5,622 nucleotides of DNA from Actinomycetota bacterium (GTDB taxonomy: Bacteria; Actinomycetota; Actinomycetes; Actinomycetales; Angustibacteraceae). The position numbers were made by a program, and so were the translations under genes. Location of the stretch: the NCBI GenBank assembly GCA_014377795.1, contig JACMOY010000271.1, positions 1-5,622 of the forward strand. The letters are read 5' to 3'. Position 1 is the stretch's first letter, and every line of letters begins with the position of its first letter. The notes under the pieces were generated by a model. It ran no database searches. It was not told the origin of the DNA and was given only the letters and a program-made list of their open reading frames with translations. This document shows positions 5,341-5,622 of the stretch, one piece after another.

Positions 5341-5622
5341 CGGGCGTCGGCCGGGTGCGCGGCCGGTTCGGCGGGCTCGTGGTCAGCACCGGACGGGCCC
5401 TGCTCGGGCCGCACGAGAACGGTGGCGATCCGGTGGCGGCGCCCGGCCGGCCGCCCGGCCACCAGCTCGAGACCGTCGACGACGGCGCGTGCGCCGGGGA
5501 TCGGCACCCGGCCCAGCGCCTTGGCCAGCAGCCCGCCGACGGTGACGACGTCCTCGTCCTCGATCTGCAGGCCGAACAGCTCGCCGAGCTCGTCCAGGTG
5601 CAGGTTCGAGCGCACCCGCACC
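5337..5622 (-). CDS. C-terminal part of a CNNM/CorC-HlyC family membrane protein (5' end beyond the window)
   Basis: Only the last 95 or so codons are present. The frame is open to the window edge, and the GTG at 5621-5619 is probably an internal Val rather than the start. The visible part is the CorC/HlyC transporter-associated domain: LHLDELGELFGL, then EDEDVVTVGGLLAKALG, VPIPG, VVDGLELVAG and RRHRIATVLVRPE, followed by a tail rich in Ala, Pro and acidic residues. In full-length members this domain follows an N-terminal CNNM membrane domain and a pair of CBS domains; these proteins are linked to Mg2+/Co2+ export or homeostasis and are often called 'hemolysin' without haemolytic evidence. 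In many actinobacteria such a gene lies near ybeY and era, which would be to the right here. It converges with the PHA operon across an 8-nt gap and is probably functionally unrelated. No frameshift is visible. Confidence 0.85.
   Translation of the reverse strand, partial: VRVRSNLHLDELGELFGLQIEDEDVVTVGGLLAKALGRVPIPGARAVVDGLELVAGRPAGRRHRIATVLVRPEQGPSGADHEPAEPAAHPADAR

Noticed and set aside
5441..5460. GC palindromes (GGCCGGCC and flanking CCCGGCC copies) as a regulatory repeat.
   Set aside because: They lie within the Ala-Gly-Arg-Pro codons of the CorC/HlyC domain and are explained by GC-rich coding sequence.

Overview
The window is very GC-rich, with third codon positions almost always G or C and GTG used as a start for three of the five genes. 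This style, and the sequence of the partial gene at the right edge, fit a high-GC actinobacterium. The genus cannot be fixed from the sequence alone.

Layout: a short non-coding leader (1-96) is followed by four genes on the + strand that run head to tail with no intergenic DNA: an acyl-CoA ligase (97-1590), a poly(3-hydroxyalkanoate) (PHA) synthase phaC (1587-3290), a PHA depolymerase phaZ (3287-4138) and an acyl-CoA dehydrogenase (4135-5328). Each of the three junctions is the same 4-base GTGA overlap, in which the GTG start of the next gene shares bases with the TGA stop of the previous one. The set is therefore very probably one translationally coupled operon. Eight bases beyond it lies the 3' end of a convergent gene on the - strand (5337 to past the window edge), which encodes the C-terminal CorC/HlyC domain of a CNNM/hemolysin-C-type membrane protein. 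That gene is unrelated to the operon.

Function: the operon reads as a compact cycle for storing and recovering medium-chain carbon. The ligase would activate free fatty or 3-hydroxy fatty acids, the dehydrogenase would make 2-enoyl-CoA, the synthase would polymerise (R)-3-hydroxyacyl-CoA, and the depolymerase would release 3-hydroxyacids that need the ligase again. The step from enoyl-CoA to (R)-3-hydroxyacyl-CoA (a PhaJ/MaoC-type hydratase), the phasins and any regulator are not in the window.

The most interesting points are these. The synthase and depolymerase resemble the Pseudomonas class II PhaC and PhaZ and keep the same C-Z gene order. The synthase carries class I-like or otherwise atypical residues at positions known to set substrate range in class II enzymes. 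The dehydrogenase belongs to the glutaryl-CoA dehydrogenase/ACX4-like branch but lacks the glutaryl-binding arginine. No RNA gene, CRISPR array, insertion sequence or prophage feature was seen.
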